Shown one piece after another: positions 61,001 to 64,000 of a stretch of DNA of 64,000 bases. Under the pieces are notes generated by a model that searched no databases, was not told where the DNA came from, and saw only the letters and a list, made by a program, of their open reading frames with translations. A program made the position numbers and the translations under genes. The first letter of the stretch is position 1, and every line of letters begins with the position of its first letter. Origin of the DNA: Membranipora membranacea (lineage: Eukaryota; Bryozoa; Gymnolaemata; Cheilostomatida; Membraniporidae); the NCBI GenBank assembly GCA_914767715.1, contig OU612068.1, forward strand, positions 24,118,001 to 24,182,000, given 5' to 3'.

Positions 61001-64000
61001 TATGGCCAAAGAAATTTTAGAAAAGAATTGATTTGCGGCTGAAATAAATGGAGTAGTGTTTTTGAGTCATAACTGCTATGAATATATTCTACACAAATCG
61101 AATAAGGGTATTTAAAGCTAGTTAATGATTTCCCTTACAAACTTAGATCTCAGCATTAATAATGATTTGAATAAAGCAGGGAAGGGTTTGAATGAGAATA
61201 TCTATTAAATTAAGTTGAGAATAAAAGTCACATCAGAATATTTTATCTTGTTCTGTGTATTTTTACTGTCAGTATATTGGCTTATACAGGCTCTGTTCGC
61301 ATGTAGGTCAGCAGAACTTTATAATTTTGCTATCTGATGTAATAATACAATTTTAATTGAATCAAGCAATACAGGATTCTGCAAGTTGCGAGAGGAGGAG
61401 ATGGCTTTGAATGTTTTTTTATGCTTACCTGGAGCTGTTTTTGGTCGATATGATTGATTAGGTACATATGTGGAATCATCTACAGGAGCGAATGTCCTCT
61501 CCCTCCTTACTCCTGTCCATGGCGCAGGCTATCAACGTAAAAAATATTGCGGATAATAACCATCAAGGTTAACAAATGACTGTTTACTTTGGGAAAATCT
61601 GAATATGTTAATAATAATTCCTATCAGTAGCCTACATTGATTTAGGATTTAGATTTTTTGGATTGTCTTTTCAATTGCAATGAGAAGATAACTCTAATTG
61701 ACATACGACATGCTTGCTTTTTTTTACTCACATCTTGAGTGCCTTTAAGCTCCTGTATGTGCATTTTCCTCGTCATATTACCATGTAAGTTTTCAGCAGC
61801 GGCCTCCCTGCAAGAATAAGGAGCTTTTAACATGATTATACAGAAATTAATATAAACCATAAGCATATCAATATATGTTTATTGTATCAACTAACCATAT
61901 CAGTGGTGTTTAAAAATGTAGGACCTGAGTTGAGGATACCCCTTGAAGTTAATTTAACATAACTATAGCGCTAAACAGAGTAGTAAATTTGTTTCATGTA
62001 ATGTGTCTGTCGCCTTTGTCTCTCATTTGTTTTACTAGTAGCATTCATAAAATACCAATTAATTAGTCGGTGAGTTAATTCAATCAATTGTGATTATCTA
62101 CTGACCCAAACATAAGACCAATATAAAGCACAATCAAAGCTCTCCCTAGTCTACAAATCCCTCAACACCAATAAAACTTTGGCTATGCCATAATCAAGGA
62201 GTATCAGCATGCCGGTATTGATATTTATACAGCAGACAAAGCAAGTGTGAGTCAGACACCTGTTTATTTTATTATATCAGATTGTCCTCGAAATTTGGAC
62301 TGCAAATAAGCAATATCACACCACACTTGAATTCCAAACCCCAAAACTAGATTAATATTATTAGGTGAAATTAAGGGCGAAAGGGCAGAATTCTGTCGGG
62401 ACTTACGATAGCTCTTGAGCTTTTTTGTCAGCCTCTTGCTGTTTTCTTATCCTCATTCTCTCTCGGGGAGTGAGATGTTTTAATTTATCATCTTCTGAAG
62501 GGACCTGCAAATCCTTCATGTGTACCTTCTTTTGTCTAGAATCATAATAATATAGTGCAGTGACATAGACAGTGAATAATTGTGAGAGTAATCTATAGTA
62601 TCACATCTAAAGGTAGCTAGTAAAGAGTTTTCTGAAAAATGTGTCTTTTTTTAAATAAGATGAAACGGCTTTACCAAACAGTTCAGTTAGCCGAAATTGA
62701 ATTTAGGAAAACATAATTATAGTTTATATATTTTATATATATGTAAGTTAGTATTTTATATAATTACTGTTGTACTCTTATGACAAAGTAAATGATTCTC
62801 TGATACCCCCTTACTTTGACATGGAATTTTGAGCCCAAGCAGCCATTATGGCTGATACACAAAACAAAATGATCTTCTCAGACATAACAGCAAAATGCAA
62901 AGATTTCAGGGATTGGCCAAGAGTCTGGGGGGCTCAGACTCAAATAAACTCACAATGTCATTTCTAATGCCTGAGCGTCTTGTTCTGCAGACATCTCCTG
63001 GTCTGTTGAGTTTCCTCCCTTCATTTTCTGTAAACAGACCATTCTTTGTTAATGCCGCATCAGACGCATTATTGCAAACCATATAATTCGTAATGGACCA
63101 AGCTTGGCCTAGCTTGAACAAATCAACACTAAAATGTAGATTCAACTGGATAATGTAAGTTGACATAGCAATAATTACATAATAAAGTCATGTATCAGAT
63201 ACTACATGCACGAAGCATGATGTAACAGCTATAATGTAGTCGTACAAATATTTGGCACTTTCACTGTAGGGTCTACACTAAGTTTTATGATGATTATGAA
63301 GTGAATTTTCAAAAACCTTACTTCCAGATGTCTAGCGACAAAGGGTATCTTCAGCACCTCAGAAGCGGAAGGGCGTTTGTCAGGATCTTTAGTGAAAATT
63401 CTACAAATAGAATAGGACACTGATATGAATAAGACTTTATTTCAATCGGTGGAATGAGCAACAAATGAAATTTCCAAATCCCTGTTTATGACAAATCAGA
63501 GGGTGGGCTGCCCCTAAAGAGGGACGCAAGTTGCCCGGAGTCCTCGTACTGAGAGTGTGATACATCCTAGTAAACTAGAATACATCCTAGAGGTGAGGCC
63601 ATGGTGGACCTCCTAATCGTAAGTGTGCAGCAAGCTGCCAGAAACTGAAACAGGCACTAATCAGCCATTGGCCATGACACTTTGATCTTAGCCAATAGGC
63701 CGAGAAGCGAATGAATGAATGAATGAAATTTCCAAATCATTCTATGGCTGGACTGGAAGATGGTGGTCATTGTCAAATTCTGCCCTTGATCTTTAGTTAG
63801 TTGTAAAAAAATATGTGATAATAAAAAATCAGAATATCAACAGTTAACTTGTTTCAGATCAGAACCAGCACCGACTGAGTACATACGCACACACACAAAC
63901 TCACTTTTTGAGTAACTCCTGCAGATTTTTACTGTATTTCTCAGGTATTTGTGGACAGTCACCTTCCACTATTTTATACATCACTCCCATAAGTCCTTGA
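58064..64000 (-). CDS. NEK11: NimA-related kinase NEK11, 3' part (5' end beyond window)
   Basis: NEK11 is a Ser/Thr kinase linked in vertebrates to the DNA-damage G2/M checkpoint. The exons are 63905 to beyond 64000, 63322-63400, 62954-63027, 62407-62535, 61732-61807, 61429-61528, 60940-60999, 60378-60596, 59815-59948, 59388-59604, 58983-59120, 58618-58702 and 58064-58274. Phases agree throughout. The first two encode the end of the kinase C-lobe (YKIVEGDCPQIPEKY, then FTKDPDKRPSASEVLKIPFV, subdomain XI). Next comes the NEK11-type LTPRERMRIRKQQEADKKA, an acidic middle (YSQYDDFEEDKD), five GTVR(G/A)G repeats, and the conserved C-terminus with KAYEFLKKMR and ISDCFIIDQLLFLEKQ. These C-terminal blocks set NEK11 apart from NEK1, 4 and 5. 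One donor is GTCAGA (58978-58982), a weaker site than the others. The kinase active site lies outside the window. Confidence 0.92.
58858..58905. repeat. collapsed remnant of the TAGCCTGTCTTGACAAG MITE family
   Basis: A CCAAGCTTTATTG-like end is joined to CTTCTCAAGACAGGCTA, the right terminus of the 12208-12599 element, with almost no interior. It lies in a NEK11 intron. Similar collapsed forms are at 42361-42421 and 5941-5965. Confidence 0.65.
63481..63721 (-). mobile_element. SINE with U2 snRNA-like 5' head
   Basis: Read on the minus strand, it begins after an ATTC repeat with TCGCTTCTCGGCCTATTGGC and continues TAAGATCAAAGTGT. These about 35 bases (63710-63676) match the 5' end of U2 snRNA, including the branch-point-pairing region, with two or three changes. 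The remaining about 190 bases are not U2. Host sequence AATGAAATTTCCAAATC (17 bp) is duplicated exactly at 63464-63480 and 63722-63738, the mark of target-primed reverse transcription. It lies in a NEK11 intron. No poly-A tail is seen. Confidence 0.85.

Noticed and set aside
63676-63710. Functional U2 snRNA gene
   Set aside because: Only the first 35 bases match U2, the Sm site and 3' stem-loops are missing, and the unit is flanked by a 17-bp target duplication.
1-64000. CRISPR arrays, operons, ribosome binding sites, bacterial attachment sites
   Set aside because: All genes have introns with GT/AG splice sites and animal protein families. Direct repeats here are minisatellites or transposon parts without spacer structure.

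Overview
The window is nuclear DNA of an animal. It is AT-rich, its genes are split into small exons with GT/AG introns, and it is full of transposon remnants. The recognisable genes are an accessory subunit of mitochondrial complex I (NDUFA12), the Golgi/ER protease MBTPS1 (site-1 protease), two cytosolic-type sulfotransferases and the NimA-related kinase NEK11. This gene set, the compact introns and the density of short inverted-repeat elements suggest a marine invertebrate, possibly a sponge or another early-branching animal. The phylum is inference only.

Layout. 1-11.2 kb holds no recognised host gene. It carries a 5'-truncated LTR copy (2007-2637) and a complete LTR retroelement (5769-10570, minus strand) with matching LTRs and a 5-bp target duplication. 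The only gene in that element is gag, and its 3' LTR has been split by two later DNA-element insertions. 11.2-13.6 kb is NDUFA12 (plus strand, exons 2-4; exon 1 not found). An inverted pair of MITEs ends against its exon 2 acceptor, and a MITE with a 9-bp target duplication lies in its next intron. 15.1-16.8 kb is a decayed LINE. 17.7-24.4 kb is an unrecognised gene of at least 12 coding exons for a coiled-coil protein (minus strand). 25.1-27.3 kb is a second LINE capped by a MITE.

29.3-39.1 kb is a complete 15-exon MBTPS1 gene (minus strand, 1029 residues, catalytic residues intact). One of its introns contains a 110-bp near-perfect hairpin element. Upstream lies an inverted pair of MITEs flanked by TTAA. 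44.8-48.3 kb and 51.6-55.2 kb are tandem sulfotransferase paralogues (minus strand). The second is intact (323 residues). The first has an 11-bp net loss in exon 1 and a damaged exon 6 acceptor, so it looks like a young pseudogene. A 19-unit, 18-bp minisatellite lies between them. 55.6-56.4 kb is a non-autonomous hAT element. 58.1-64 kb is the 3' part of NEK11 (minus strand; the gene runs off the window), with a SINE headed by a U2 snRNA-like sequence in one intron.

The host genes are unrelated housekeeping or cell-biology genes and form no pathway. The less usual content is in the mobile elements: a gag-only LTR element, a U2-headed SINE, a composite tRNA-like SINE, and at least seven families of short inverted-repeat elements, several with readable target duplications. 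Exon coordinates were worked out by hand from splice sites and reading phase. No database search was run.
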